Assembly: GCF_019794555.1 (NCBI RefSeq)
Contig: NZ_JAIMEP010000005.1
Location: 1-64,000, forward strand
DNA: 64,000 nucleotides
Reading direction: 5' to 3'
DNA from: Streptococcus suis
GTDB lineage: Bacteria; Bacillota; Bacilli; Lactobacillales; Streptococcaceae
Part shown: positions 35,042 through 47,523 of the stretch, piece after piece
Numbering within the stretch: position 1 is the first letter of the stretch
Layout: each line of letters begins with the position of its first letter
The notes under the pieces: model-generated
Databases searched by the model: none
What the model saw: only the letters and a program-made list of their open reading frames with translations
Told to the model about the DNA's origin: nothing
Made by a program: the position numbers and the translations under genes

Positions 35042-37604
35042 TAAGATAATAAAATCGAAGAAACTGATAAGTACAAAATACGAAAATAGCCCCAAAAGAA
35101 ATCAGTAAACCGACATAAAAACCTTGTGGAATAAAGGTTAAAACGAGTTTTGTTTGACCAGGTTCTACATTCACTTTCATAAAACCATTTTGAGCCTTTT
35201 GAATTTCTACTGGCTTGCCATCAATGGTTGCACTCCATCCCTTATCAAAAGGAAGGGTTAATAGGATAGAAGCTTCTTTACTTGTTTCAAAATTTACTGT
35301 GACTCTATTACCATCTGTGCGTGTATCAATGTTTTTTTCTTGGAGTATAGATACTGCTTGTTGGAAAGCTTGTAAATCCAATCGATAAAATTGTGGCAAA
35401 TCAAATGATACTTGGTTATTCTCAGGAAAATAGACTTCTATCTGAGCCACAGTATCGGTAGAGAAATTTCCAATATTGAAAAAGGAAAAAGCATTATCAA
35501 TTGTAAACTCACTTGACTGATTGTTGACAGTGATAATAATTCTTTTTTGATTCTCATTTGAGAAAGTAATATTTGGTAAATTTAAATATACCTGACTATT
35601 TGCAGGAATTGTAACAGTGAAAGTAGCTTTTGCAGCATCCTCAGTTTCAACTTTATTGACAGTCATTCGATTGCCTAATTCAACTGTATTTTGTGATTCA
35701 ATGTCTTTAAGCGAATAATAATATTTCTGTGATAACCCAGTCAATTGATTTAGGAAGTTTGTTTGGTTGTCAAGAGTTAAATTCGTAAACTTGACATCTT
35801 TGTAAATTCCTTCCGTTAGAATAGCTAACCCTTTGCTAAAAGAATTTTCGTAGAGACTAATTGTATCAAGACTCTGGCTTAACGAAAAACCATACTTATT
35901 TGGATTGCTGCTTGCTAGGTTGTACTTTATTCCAAATAGACTATCAGCTATAATGGTATTATTTTGGTATCGAAGGTTTAGATTGGTACCATCAGATCGA
36001 AAACCAAGTTTATCTAATGCTGAGCTAGATGCTCTGTTCCTTATGGAAGAAAATTGAGAAATACCATTATAATTGAATTTCATACTATCATTACCTGTTT
36101 GAGGCAAGAGACGCTCCATTCGGTAAAACGAATCATTGCTCTCAGCTGTATACTTTACAAGACTGTCAATTTCTGACAACTTTTCTTCATAGTTAGAACG
36201 ACTAGGAAAATGCCACTCGTCCGATAAGCCTTGCACTTGATAATAAGTATGAATTCCGACTTCTAAGAGACTAAATAGTACTATGGTGGAAGTTATCCAT
36301 TTGAAGGATGACTTGTAGCCTAGGATAGCAATAAAAAGAATAAAGTATGCAATCAAAAATTCTAGTGTCAATAAGAAGTTGACATCCACTAGAAAGTCGT
36401 AATGATTTTTGAAAAAGTAAGTGAATAAAAATCCAATAAATAGAAATGAAATAACTAATGTGAAATGTTTTAAGTTAATTTGATCCAAACGCACAACAGT
36501 TTCAGCAGCTAGGTAGATGATACCTATTGAAAGAACCCATGCATAGCGATATAAAAACATATTCGGAGCATGCATTCCTTGCCAAAAAAGATTTAGTGGC
36601 TGTAAATAAAAACTTGAAATAATGAGTATAAAGAATAGGCTGTAAGATAGCTTTACAATTGGTTTGATACCTTTTAATGTGAAGAATAGCAAAGCTAGAA
36701 TCAATGGGACTAAACCAACAGAAATCATAGGAATGGATCCAAATTTTGTCGTATCGAAACTACCTACTAAGTTTTTGGCAAAGAAGTCCAGATACCAAGA
36801 ATCTTCTGTTTTTAGGTTGACAATGCTTGTAAATGTTTCACCGTGAGTCTTCAAATCAAAATAGGTTGGTAACAACATAAACATGCTACTCAATGTAGAT
36901 GAGGTTGACACCAATGTAAAGTTTACAAATCTCTTCAATTTCTGCCCCTCTAACCAAGACAATTGTACGAGTGTCCAAATGATTAGAAAAACAGCGGTCA
37001 TGTAACCAAAGTAATAGTTTTGTACAAATAAGCATGTCAGAGCTACATAGTAAATGATTTGTCCTTTTCCCGTTAATAATCGATGTAAACCAAGGAGAAT
37101 GATTGGAAGAAGAATAAAAACGTCCAGCCAGTTATTAATTTCTAATTGACTAGTACTGAAACTCATTAGGGAAAAACTAGTAGAAAGTAGCAACGCCCAC
37201 TCTTCTTTTAAATTTTGGTGAATGCCTTTTAAACTGACAAAAGTTGATAACCCTATCAATCCAAACTTGACAATAGTGACAAGATATAGGGCATCTGGCA
37301 TAGACTGTAAATTGAAGAAAAAAACGATGGGAGATAGGAAAGAACCTAAATAATACGAAGACAATGCGTAGAAATTCAGTCCCAAACCGCTAGTAAATGT
37401 GTAAAATATTGAGCCATCTCCATGTAAAGCATTTCGCAATGTTTGATTAAATATAACATACTGATGGAAGCCATCACTTGCTAATATAGTTGTGTCACTT
37501 CTCCACCAGATTCCTTGAAATGCCAAGACAATAGAAATAATAGTTAGCGGGATAAGGAAAGATAAGAGGTAATAAATGGATGTTTTTGTAAATATTTTTT
37601 TCAT
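35025..37604 (-). CDS. YfhO-family membrane protein (GT-C type)
   Basis: An 859-residue protein with about twelve or more membrane segments in the first 440 residues, a large extracytoplasmic domain (about 450-830) and a last membrane segment near the C-terminus. The opening (signal-like segment, D-G-F-H-Q-Y, then G-S-I-F-Y-T-F-T-S-G-L-G) is characteristic of the YfhO family, GT-C fold enzymes; some relatives glycosylate lipoteichoic acid or other wall polymers in Bacillus and Listeria. The exact donor and acceptor are unknown. It lies just outside attR and may once have been next to the tRNA cluster. Confidence 0.88.
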   Translation of the reverse strand: MKKIFTKTSIYYLLSFLIPLTIISIVLAFQGIWWRSDTTILASDGFHQYVIFNQTLRNALHGDGSIFYTFTSGLGLNFYALSSYYLGSFLSPIVFFFNLQSMPDALYLVTIVKFGLIGLSTFVSLKGIHQNLKEEWALLLSTSFSLMSFSTSQLEINNWLDVFILLPIILLGLHRLLTGKGQIIYYVALTCLFVQNYYFGYMTAVFLIIWTLVQLSWLEGQKLKRFVNFTLVSTSSTLSSMFMLLPTYFDLKTHGETFTSIVNLKTEDSWYLDFFAKNLVGSFDTTKFGSIPMISVGLVPLILALLFFTLKGIKPIVKLSYSLFFILIISSFYLQPLNLFWQGMHAPNMFLYRYAWVLSIGIIYLAAETVVRLDQINLKHFTLVISFLFIGFLFTYFFKNHYDFLVDVNFLLTLEFLIAYFILFIAILGYKSSFKWITSTIVLFSLLEVGIHTYYQVQGLSDEWHFPSRSNYEEKLSEIDSLVKYTAESNDSFYRMERLLPQTGNDSMKFNYNGISQFSSIRNRASSSALDKLGFRSDGTNLNLRYQNNTIIADSLFGIKYNLASSNPNKYGFSLSQSLDTISLYENSFSKGLAILTEGIYKDVKFTNLTLDNQTNFLNQLTGLSQKYYYSLKDIESQNTVELGNRMTVNKVETEDAAKATFTVTIPANSQVYLNLPNITFSNENQKRIIITVNNQSSEFTIDNAFSFFNIGNFSTDTVAQIEVYFPENNQVSFDLPQFYRLDLQAFQQAVSILQEKNIDTRTDGNRVTVNFETSKEASILLTLPFDKGWSATIDGKPVEIQKAQNGFMKVNVEPGQTKLVLTFIPQGFYVGLLISFGAIFVFCTYQFLRFYYLKNREK

Positions 37605-37615
37605 AGATTTAAAAG

Positions 37616-37638
37616 AAAAGGCGAATAAATCGCCTTTT
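37616..37638 (-). terminator. Terminator of the ABC-F gene
   Basis: AAAAGGCGA/TCGCCTTTT stem (9 bp, 5-base loop), two bases beyond the ABC-F stop codon, followed by TCTTTT on the minus strand. Confidence 0.88.
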
Positions 37639-37640
37639 TA

Positions 37641-39263
37641 TTATGCTTTCCAAAGTTCTTGTACTTTAGCTTGTACTTCAGCATTTTCCAAAAATTCATC
37701 ATAAGTTTCGTCGATTCGATCAATCACGCCATTTTTAGAAATGACGATGATATGGTTTGCTAAAGTTTGAATAAATTCGTGGTCATGGCTGGCAAAGATG
37801 ATGGACTCTTTAAAAGCTTTCAAACCATCGTTCAGACTGGAAATTGACTCCAAGTCCAAGTGGTTGGTTGGATCATCTAAGACCAAGACATTTGACTTGA
37901 GGAGCATGAGTTTTGACAACATCACGCGCACTTTTTCGCCCCCTGATAAGACGTTTACAGGTTTGTTAACCTCATCACCCGAGAAGAGCATACGTCCCAA
38001 GAATCCACGTAAGAAGGTATTGTCATCTTCTTCCTTGCTAGCAAAATTACGAAGCCAATCAAGGATTGATTCATTGGTATCAAAGTCACGAGTATTGTCT
38101 TTTGGTAAGTAGGATTGACTAGTAGTGACACCCCACTTGACAGTTCCTTCGTATTCAATATCACCCATAAGCGCACGAATGAGAGCAGTTGTTTGGATGT
38201 CATTTTGTCCAATAAGAGCAGTCTTGTCACCTGGACGTAAGATAAAGTTGATATTGTCAAGAATCGTTTCACCATCGATGACAACTTTTAAGTTCTCAAC
38301 TGTCAAGAGGTCATTACCGATTTCACGTTCAGATTTGAAGTTGATGAATGGATACTTACGGCTAGAGGGTATGATTTCTTCTAATTCAATTTTATCCAAC
38401 ATTTTTTTACGTGAAGTGGCTTGTTTGGATTTAGATGCATTAGCAGAGAAACGGGCAACGAATTCTTGTAATTCTTTGATTTTTTCTTCAGCCTTTGCAT
38501 TTCGATCTGCTTGTAAACGGGCAGCCAACTCACTTGATTGTTTCCAGAAGTCGTAGTTACCAACAAAAATCTTGATTTTACCGAAGTCAAGATCAGCCAT
38601 ATGTGTACATACTTTATTTAAGAAGTGACGGTCATGGGAAACAACAATGACGGTATTTTCAAAATCAATGAGGAAGTCTTCCAACCAGTTGATGGATTGG
38701 ATGTCTAAACCGTTGGTTGGCTCGTCCAAAAGAAGAACATCGGGTTTACCAAAAAGCGCCTTGGCTAAGAGAACTTTGACCTTTTCACCATTTGTCAATT
38801 CGCTCATATTTTGGTAGTGAAGGTCTTCTGAGATGTTGAGGTTTTGGAGTAACTGTGAAGCTTCGCTCTCAGCTTCCCATCCACCAAGTTCAGCAAATTC
38901 ACCTTCTAACTCGGCAGCTCGGACACCATCTTCATCAGAAAAGTCTTCCTTCATATAGATGGCATCTTTCTCTTTCATGATGCTGTAAAGTTGGTCATTT
39001 CCCATGATAACGACGTCAATCACACGTTCATCTTCGTAGTCGAAATGGTTCTGACGAAGGACAGAAAGTCGTTCATCTGGACCAAGGGAAATATGGCCAG
39101 TTGTTGGTTCGATATCTCCTGCTAAGATTTTTAAAAAAGTAGATTTTCCGGCACCATTAGCACCAATCAATCCATAGGTATTTCCTGCTGTAAACTTAAT
39201 GTTGACATCATCGAATAATTTACGATCGCTGAAACGTAGCGACACATCTGATACTGTAAGCAT
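37641..39263 (-). CDS. ykpA: ABC-F family ATPase, YkpA/YbiT type
   Basis: A 540-residue soluble ABC-F protein with two ATPase domains and no membrane segments; the family acts at the ribosomal E site. The first domain has Walker A GANGAGKST; the second has LIGQNDIQTT at the Walker A position, with no Lys, so it probably cannot bind ATP normally. Its other ABC signature (LSGGEKVRV) is intact. The same degeneration is found in B. subtilis YkpA, as recalled, so it is a family trait. The start at 39263 has a GGAG ribosome site; an upstream in-frame start would add 20 residues absent from relatives. Confidence 0.9.
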   Translation of the reverse strand: MLTVSDVSLRFSDRKLFDDVNIKFTAGNTYGLIGANGAGKSTFLKILAGDIEPTTGHISLGPDERLSVLRQNHFDYEDERVIDVVIMGNDQLYSIMKEKDAIYMKEDFSDEDGVRAAELEGEFAELGGWEAESEASQLLQNLNISEDLHYQNMSELTNGEKVKVLLAKALFGKPDVLLLDEPTNGLDIQSINWLEDFLIDFENTVIVVSHDRHFLNKVCTHMADLDFGKIKIFVGNYDFWKQSSELAARLQADRNAKAEEKIKELQEFVARFSANASKSKQATSRKKMLDKIELEEIIPSSRKYPFINFKSEREIGNDLLTVENLKVVIDGETILDNINFILRPGDKTALIGQNDIQTTALIRALMGDIEYEGTVKWGVTTSQSYLPKDNTRDFDTNESILDWLRNFASKEEDDNTFLRGFLGRMLFSGDEVNKPVNVLSGGEKVRVMLSKLMLLKSNVLVLDDPTNHLDLESISSLNDGLKAFKESIIFASHDHEFIQTLANHIIVISKNGVIDRIDETYDEFLENAEVQAKVQELWKA

Positions 39264-39327
39264 AGTTTCTCCTATTTTTCTGTCTATTAGTTTTATTGTA
39301 CTAGAAAGAACTTGAATTTTCAATGAA

Positions 39328-40197
39328 TTACATTGGAATCAAAATATCTTCATTATACTGTTTGTGGTCTTTTTGAAGACTGAATCCACGTCCTTTAACT
39401 TGAGTTGCTGGCATGACAATTAGAAATGCAGTATCGTCGATTGCAAGAATATTTGTTTCAAGTTTTTGAATTTCTGGACGTGAAACGGTTGTCATCAGCA
39501 TTCGTTGTTCTTTACCTGTAAACCCACCAACAACAGGAAATTCGGTAACACCTCGATCAACAACTGTTGTAATGTATTCTTTTATTTCTTCATGATATCT
39601 CGATATAATCATTACATTTCGAGAGGAATCAGCACCGGACATCATCAAGTTGACAATATAAGTGATGGTCATCAGTGCGAGGATGGAGTACATTACAGAA
39701 TCAGGATCAAAAGCAATAAAACCTATAATAACGATTATTCCATCAATTATACCCATTAAAATCCCAATAGGAATCGGGGTTAATTTATTGAGTAATTGAG
39801 TAATAATTCCAGTACCGCCAGTTGAAGAATTTCCAAGAAAAACAAGACCAATTCCAATTCCAACAATAATACCACCAAATAGTGCTGCTAATAGCGGATC
39901 TTTAGTAAGTGTTGGAAGTGAGTCTGTGAGTTTAAGAAAAAATGGGTAAATATTAGAACCATATACGGTCTTCAAAAAGGTTGTTCTACCTAGAAAAACG
40001 TAACATGCAATAAGTAGGGGAATGTTAACGATAAATACAAAGGTGGCTGGATTTATTTCAAATAATTTGTTAATACTAATAGCCAGACCACTTATCCCCC
40101 CGGAAGCGATGTTATTCGCTAAAAAGAGGCTGTTAAAGCCAACAGCCATGATAAAGGTACCAATGGTAACTAGAAAAAACTCTTTAAATCGTTGCAT
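39328..40197 (-). CDS. YitT/DUF161-family membrane protein
   Basis: A 289-residue protein with five or six membrane segments and a C-terminal cytoplasmic DUF2179 domain. Glycine-rich motifs such as N-N-I-A-S-G-G-I-S-G and F-L-G-N-S-S-T-G-G-T are typical of the YitT family, whose substrate is unsettled. The start at 40197 (M-Q-R-F-K-E) is chosen because GGAG lies upstream; an earlier in-frame ATG would add 14 residues. It is divergent from trpS. Confidence 0.88.
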   Translation of the reverse strand: MQRFKEFFLVTIGTFIMAVGFNSLFLANNIASGGISGLAISINKLFEINPATFVFIVNIPLLIACYVFLGRTTFLKTVYGSNIYPFFLKLTDSLPTLTKDPLLAALFGGIIVGIGIGLVFLGNSSTGGTGIITQLLNKLTPIPIGILMGIIDGIIVIIGFIAFDPDSVMYSILALMTITYIVNLMMSGADSSRNVMIISRYHEEIKEYITTVVDRGVTEFPVVGGFTGKEQRMLMTTVSRPEIQKLETNILAIDDTAFLIVMPATQVKGRGFSLQKDHKQYNEDILIPM

Positions 40198-40269
40198 AAT
40201 AAGCTCCACTAAAAATAATTCTATACTATTATCCATCATTCTCTTGGTAGCGTCAAGGCTTTACTGACC

Positions 40270-40298
40270 TTGACTTTCTAATTTTTTGCGGTTATAAT
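40270..40298 (+). promoter_or_regulatory. trpS promoter
   Basis: TTGACT (40270-40275), 17-base spacer, TATAAT (40293-40298). Transcription would start near 40305, at the head of the T-box leader. Confidence 0.85.
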
Positions 40299-40304
40299 AG
40301 GAAT

Positions 40305-41572
<1,268 letters not shown>

Positions 41573-41587
41573 GGTTAACAATAAAAG

Positions 41588-41616
41588 AGCAATGTTGAAA
41601 AAATGTTGCTTTTTTC
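41588..41616 (+). terminator. trpS terminator
   Basis: AGCAA/TTGCT stem followed by TTTTTT. The stem is short but the T-run is good. Confidence 0.6.
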
Positions 41617-41720
41617 ATTTGTTTTACGACACAGCAAAAAACAAACGTTCGATTTTTATAGATAAAACTGAATAGAATTTTCTGAATTTTTAGGATTGAC
41701 AATATTAAAGCGAATAATGA

Positions 41721-41748
41721 TTGACAAATGATTTCAAAATGTTATCAT
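41721..41748 (+). promoter_or_regulatory. guaB promoter
   Basis: TTGACA (41721-41726), 16-base spacer, TATCAT (41743-41748), 55 bases before the guaB start codon. Confidence 0.7.
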
Positions 41749-41788
41749 AATTAAAATACAAATAGCAATCATGCTAAATACTAAATAA

Positions 41789-43285
<1,497 letters not shown>

Positions 43286-43293
43286 ACAAAAAC

Positions 43294-43320
43294 AAGACCC
43301 TAGTTGACAGGGTCTTTCTT
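43294..43320 (+). terminator. guaB terminator
   Basis: AAGACCCT/AGGGTCTT stem (7-base loop) followed by TCTTT. Confidence 0.85.
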
Positions 43321-43360
43321 TAAATGTAAATATAGTTGACAAATATTGTAAAGCATCTTT

Positions 43361-44452
43361 TCAGTCTTCGGTAATGTTTCCCTTTTGAATATGGAAAATT
43401 TTAAGATTTTCAGGCAGCTTATGTAAATGGTCCAAAGATGTCGTAGTTATAAATGTTTGAATCGTATCGGTAATTGTTTCAAGCAATTTCAATTGTCGAT
43501 TGTTATCAAGTTCGCTCATGACATCATCTAACAATAGAATCGGATACTCTCTTGTCATTTCTTTCATTAACTCTATTTCAGCGAGTTTGAGAGAAAGGAC
43601 AAGACTACGGTGTTGTCCTTGGCTACCAAAATGGGCGTTCATATCATTTAGAAAGAAGGCAATATCATCACGGTGTGGTCCTACACCTGTATTTTTTTTG
43701 AATAAATCACGTTTACGACTATTTTCTAACTCTGTCAAGAAAGTGTCAATTAAATTGACAGAGTTAGTCAAGTTAACTGAAGATAGATATTGAATGGTTA
43801 AGGTTTCTTTTTGATTTGAGATTTCTTGAACTTTGCTGTTGCCATGTAATTCTAATTTTTTTAGAAAGTCAATCCGGTGTTGGATAACACGACTACCATA
43901 CTCTGCTAGTTGATGATCCAATACAGATAAAAAGGTATTGTCTACTTTTTCTGTAGATTTAAGATAGGCATTTCTTTGTTTTAAAACATGGTTATAGCTT
44001 GACAAGTCTGAGAGATATATTGGTTTGATTTGTCCTAATTCGACATCAATGAACTTTCTCCTTAAGGCAGGGGCACCTTTGATTAATTGCAAGTCTTCCG
44101 GTGCAAAGAGAACAACGTTCATGTGTCCAATGTAGTTTGAAAGCTTTGCTTGCTTGAGATGATTGACTTTTGTTACTCGCCCTTTATCTGTCAAGCGAAT
44201 GTCAAGCGGAATCTTACCATTTGTACGATGAAGTATTCCGGAAATAGATAATTCTTTTTCCTGAAATTGTAGAAGGTCTTTATCTGTTCGGGTTCGATGA
44301 CTCCGTGTCAGGGCTAAAAAATAGATAGATTCTAGCACATTGGTTTTACCTTGGGCATTTTCACCTAAAAAGACATTGAGTCCTTTGTGAAACTCAATAT
44401 CTAAATGGTTGTAATTCCGAAAATGTTTTAATGCTAATCGTTCCAACCACAT
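43361..44452 (-). CDS. recF: DNA recombination/repair protein RecF
   Basis: RecF is an SMC-like ATPase that helps load RecA at single-strand gaps. The 363 residues carry Walker [10 protein letters not shown] (about 30-38), an ABC signature near residue 270 and the Walker B D-D-V-M-S-E-L-D. It starts 2 bases after the S4-domain gene yaaA stop. In many Firmicutes recF and yaaA lie next to dnaN; here the pair is separated from the origin by the inserted element and core genes. Confidence 0.97.
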   Translation of the reverse strand: MWLERLALKHFRNYNHLDIEFHKGLNVFLGENAQGKTNVLESIYFLALTRSHRTRTDKDLLQFQEKELSISGILHRTNGKIPLDIRLTDKGRVTKVNHLKQAKLSNYIGHMNVVLFAPEDLQLIKGAPALRRKFIDVELGQIKPIYLSDLSSYNHVLKQRNAYLKSTEKVDNTFLSVLDHQLAEYGSRVIQHRIDFLKKLELHGNSKVQEISNQKETLTIQYLSSVNLTNSVNLIDTFLTELENSRKRDLFKKNTGVGPHRDDIAFFLNDMNAHFGSQGQHRSLVLSLKLAEIELMKEMTREYPILLLDDVMSELDNNRQLKLLETITDTIQTFITTTSLDHLHKLPENLKIFHIQKGNITED

Positions 44453-44454
44453 GT

Positions 44455-44838
44455 TTATGTACCAGGGAAACGAACAGGTTTTCTATCAGCTTTTTGAGCT
44501 GTTTTTTTTGAAGGAGGGACCTGTTTCTCATTTTTTTTATTCTCTTGATTCAATTTTTTAACAATGGCAGCTACCCGCTCTTTTTCAGCCTTGTCTTCTT
44601 GGTATTGCTGAATTTCTTCTGTACTTGGAGCAATAATAGTTATAGTAATACCATGTTCTGGTAGTGCGACTGTGTCACCGATACGGATTTTTTTCCCTCT
44701 TCTTTTTTCATCTTCTCCATTAAAAAGGATGGTATTTTCCTCTAAAAAACCTTTGATAGCACCGCCTGAGTGAAGAATACCAGTTGTTTTTAAAAGGGCC
44801 TGTAAAGTAATGTAGTCATCAAATAGTTTAAATTCCAT
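44455..44838 (-). CDS. yaaA: S4-domain protein YaaA
   Basis: A 127-residue protein with an N-terminal S4 RNA-binding domain (about 1-65; [14 protein letters not shown]) and a Lys/Glu-rich tail (about 75-125) longer than in relatives. It is cotranscribed with recF (gap of 2 bases). YaaA of Bacillus is associated with large-subunit assembly; the tail may bind RNA. The -10 is TATAAT at 44859-44864 on the minus strand, overlapping the divergent promoter of the next gene. Confidence 0.9.
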   Translation of the reverse strand: MEFKLFDDYITLQALLKTTGILHSGGAIKGFLEENTILFNGEDEKRRGKKIRIGDTVALPEHGITITIIAPSTEEIQQYQEDKAEKERVAAIVKKLNQENKKNEKQVPPSKKTAQKADRKPVRFPGT

Positions 44839-44858
44839 ATGTCACCTCGTTACAGAAT

Positions 44859-44881
44859 ATTATAACACAAAATGGTATAAT
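44859..44881. promoter_or_regulatory. Back-to-back promoters of yaaA-recF and the M16 genes
   Basis: Minus-strand TATAAT (44859-44864) and plus-strand TATAAT (44876-44881) lie 12 bases apart in a 73-base gap, so the two transcription units compete for the same DNA. Confidence 0.65.
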
Positions 44882-44911
44882 GAAAGGTACAATGTTTGAA
44901 AGAGGAATAGA

Positions 44912-46165
44912 ATGCAATTACAAGAAGGAGTTAATCTTCATTTTATAGAATCAAGTAAGTTTACGACCAATAGAATTCGTGTTCGTTTTGCTGCAGCAAT
45001 GAGTGAAAATACAGTGGCAGGTCGTGTGCTACTAGCCAATTTACTAGAAATGGGAAATCAAGATTATCCAACAGCGCGTCAACTTCGAATGAAATTAGCT
45101 GCTTTATACGGAGCACATTTTTCAACCTCTGTTTCTAAGAGGGGACGAGTTCATTTTGTTGATGTGAACATCTCGTATGTGAAATCATCATTTTTGCTCA
45201 ATAAAGAAGATATAACCTTAGAAATAATTGATTTTTTATATGCCTGTCTATTTCGACCGTTGACAGAAGGAAAAGCTTTCAATAAAAAAATGTTCGAAGT
45301 GGAGAAAAGAAATTTATTAAGTTTTTTAGAATCTGAGGTAGAAGATAATTTTTATCATGCGGATGTTGAAATGAGTCGTCTTTATTTTAATGATGAAGAT
45401 ATCCAGGTGCCACGAGTTGCTCGAATTGATTTAGTACAAAAGGAGACAGCTGAATCTGTTTATGAAGCATACAAAAGAATGCTAAAAATGGACAGAATTG
45501 ATATTTTTGTTGCTGGAGAAATCAATCAATTAGAGGTTCAAAATAAATTTAAAAACTTTGACTTTACATACCGAAATCCAAAATTGGAGTTAGAGTACTC
45601 ACAAGATTATTCCAATATCGTTCATGAAAAAGTGGAACGAAAAGTTGCTCAGCAATCTATTTTAGAATTAGCATATCATTTACAAGTTGTTTACAACGAT
45701 GTAAACTATCCTGCATTATTGGTATTTAATGGTCTGTTCGGTGCCTTTTCTCATTCTAAATTATTTATGAATGTTCGGGAAAAAGAAAGTCTGGCCTATA
45801 CGATTGGGAGTCAAGTGAATATTTTTTCAGGTATGTTGAAAGTATATGCTGGAATTAATCGAGAAGATCGATTGAGGACAATGAAGCTCATAAATCGTGA
45901 ATTTCTTGCACTAAAACGTGGTCAAATTACAGAGGATGACTTGGAATTAACAAAAAAATTACTAACTCACTCTGCAACGCTGGCTCAAGATAGGCAAAAT
46001 AATCTTATTGAACAGGCCTATAATGAAGTCTGCTTAGGAGAACGAAATCTAACTTGGCAACAGTGGATTGATAGTATTAATGCAGTATCGATAGACGATG
46101 TTGTAAAAGTTGGAAAAGTTATTCGTTTACAGGCTATTTACTTTATGGAAGGAGTTGCTCAATGA
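44912..46165 (+). CDS. M16-family peptidase-like protein YfmF
   Basis: A 417-residue insulinase-fold protein without the HxxEH zinc motif, hence a non-catalytic partner. It overlaps the next gene by 4 bases (ATGA) and likely forms a heterodimer with the metal-bearing YfmH-like protein. Such pairs lie in streptococci and Bacillus beside rodZ and pgsA, and B. subtilis counterparts have been linked to EF-P modification. The function is therefore inferred from family and context. Confidence 0.88.
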   Translation: MQLQEGVNLHFIESSKFTTNRIRVRFAAAMSENTVAGRVLLANLLEMGNQDYPTARQLRMKLAALYGAHFSTSVSKRGRVHFVDVNISYVKSSFLLNKEDITLEIIDFLYACLFRPLTEGKAFNKKMFEVEKRNLLSFLESEVEDNFYHADVEMSRLYFNDEDIQVPRVARIDLVQKETAESVYEAYKRMLKMDRIDIFVAGEINQLEVQNKFKNFDFTYRNPKLELEYSQDYSNIVHEKVERKVAQQSILELAYHLQVVYNDVNYPALLVFNGLFGAFSHSKLFMNVREKESLAYTIGSQVNIFSGMLKVYAGINREDRLRTMKLINREFLALKRGQITEDDLELTKKLLTHSATLAQDRQNNLIEQAYNEVCLGERNLTWQQWIDSINAVSIDDVVKVGKVIRLQAIYFMEGVAQ

Positions 46166-47442
46166 AACTAATTGAAAAATGCTATCCGTATATGAAGGAA
46201 AGTCTTTATTATGCTAAACTTGACAATGGGTTGACAGTAACTTTACTTCCAAAACCTGATTTTAATGAGGCCTATGGAGTATTAACGACAGAATTTGGGG
46301 CTCTACATACTCAATTTAAAGCAGATGGTCAAGAAATTGTTCACTATCCCGCAGGAATTGCCCATTTTTTGGAGCATAAACTATTTGAAACAGAAGAAGA
46401 TGGCGATGTGATGAATCAATTTGCCAAATTAGGTGCTAGTGCAAATGCCTATACTGGATTTCGTCAAACAAGCTATCTTTTTTCAACTACCCAAGAAGTG
46501 TTATCTTGTTTGAATTTACTGCAATCATTTGTTACTAAGCCTTATTTTACAAAAGAAAATGTAGAGCGTGAGCAAGGAATTATTGAACAAGAAATCGAAA
46601 TGTACCAAGACGATGCAGATTATCGTCTTTATATGGGAATTTTAGCTTCACTCTATCCGGGAACTCCATTAGCTTATGATATTGCTGGTACTGTTGAATC
46701 AATTTCACAAATTACAGCTGATGCTTTGTATGAAAATTATTTAGCCTTCTATCGTCCAAGTAATATGCATATGTTTATTGTTGGAAATTTTATTCTAGAA
46801 GAGGTGTGGGAAGAAATTATTCAAACCCAAGAGAACTCTGAGCAAGATAGTAGGTCTTTTGAAAAACTTTCCTTGACACATTTACCAATTTTAGAACATC
46901 AAACAGAGCAATTTGAGGTAGCTACTTCAAAATTAGCAATAGGGTTAAGAGGGAATGATCATATTGTGATTCATGAGATAAGTGCGTATAGAATTTGTTT
47001 ACAGTTACTGTTTGCAATGTTATTTGGTTGGACTTCAAAACGCTATCAATCCTTATATGAGGATGGAATAATTGATTCTTCGTTTCAATTTCAAATTGAG
47101 GTGAACCCAGATTATCACTTCGTAGTTATTACGACAGATACTGAGTCACCGATTCGACTATCTAGTCTGATTATTAAAGCAATTCAGCAATTTGAAAAAG
47201 ACATGGATATCACCGATGATCAACTCCATTTACTTAAAAATGAAATGTATGGCGATTTTATTAGAAGTTTAAACTCTTTAGAATTTACTGCCAGTCATTT
47301 TATCGAACATTTATTTAATGATGAAACAATTTTTGATTTACCAGAGATTATTCAATCTATTACACTGGAAGATGTAATGGAGGTTGGGCGGCAGTTTATT
47401 TACAACTGTGATATGACAGATTATACGATTTTTCCTAAGTAG
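46162..47442 (+). CDS. M16-family zinc peptidase YfmH
   Basis: A 426-residue insulinase-family protein with an intact inverted zinc motif H-F-L-E-H (68-72) and downstream Glu-rich E-Q-G-I-I-E-Q-E-I-E-M. Catalytic subunit of the pair with the preceding protein. Translation is coupled by a 4-base overlap. The exact peptide substrate is unknown. Confidence 0.9.
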   Translation: MKLIEKCYPYMKESLYYAKLDNGLTVTLLPKPDFNEAYGVLTTEFGALHTQFKADGQEIVHYPAGIAHFLEHKLFETEEDGDVMNQFAKLGASANAYTGFRQTSYLFSTTQEVLSCLNLLQSFVTKPYFTKENVEREQGIIEQEIEMYQDDADYRLYMGILASLYPGTPLAYDIAGTVESISQITADALYENYLAFYRPSNMHMFIVGNFILEEVWEEIIQTQENSEQDSRSFEKLSLTHLPILEHQTEQFEVATSKLAIGLRGNDHIVIHEISAYRICLQLLFAMLFGWTSKRYQSLYEDGIIDSSFQFQIEVNPDYHFVVITTDTESPIRLSSLIIKAIQQFEKDMDITDDQLHLLKNEMYGDFIRSLNSLEFTASHFIEHLFNDETIFDLPEIIQSITLEDVMEVGRQFIYNCDMTDYTIFPK

Positions 47443-47523
47443 GTAGTAATAAAGCATCGAAATTTCTACTATTTTTTGTTAAAATAGAGTATTGTATATG
47501 ATGAAAGAATGAGAGAAGGGATT

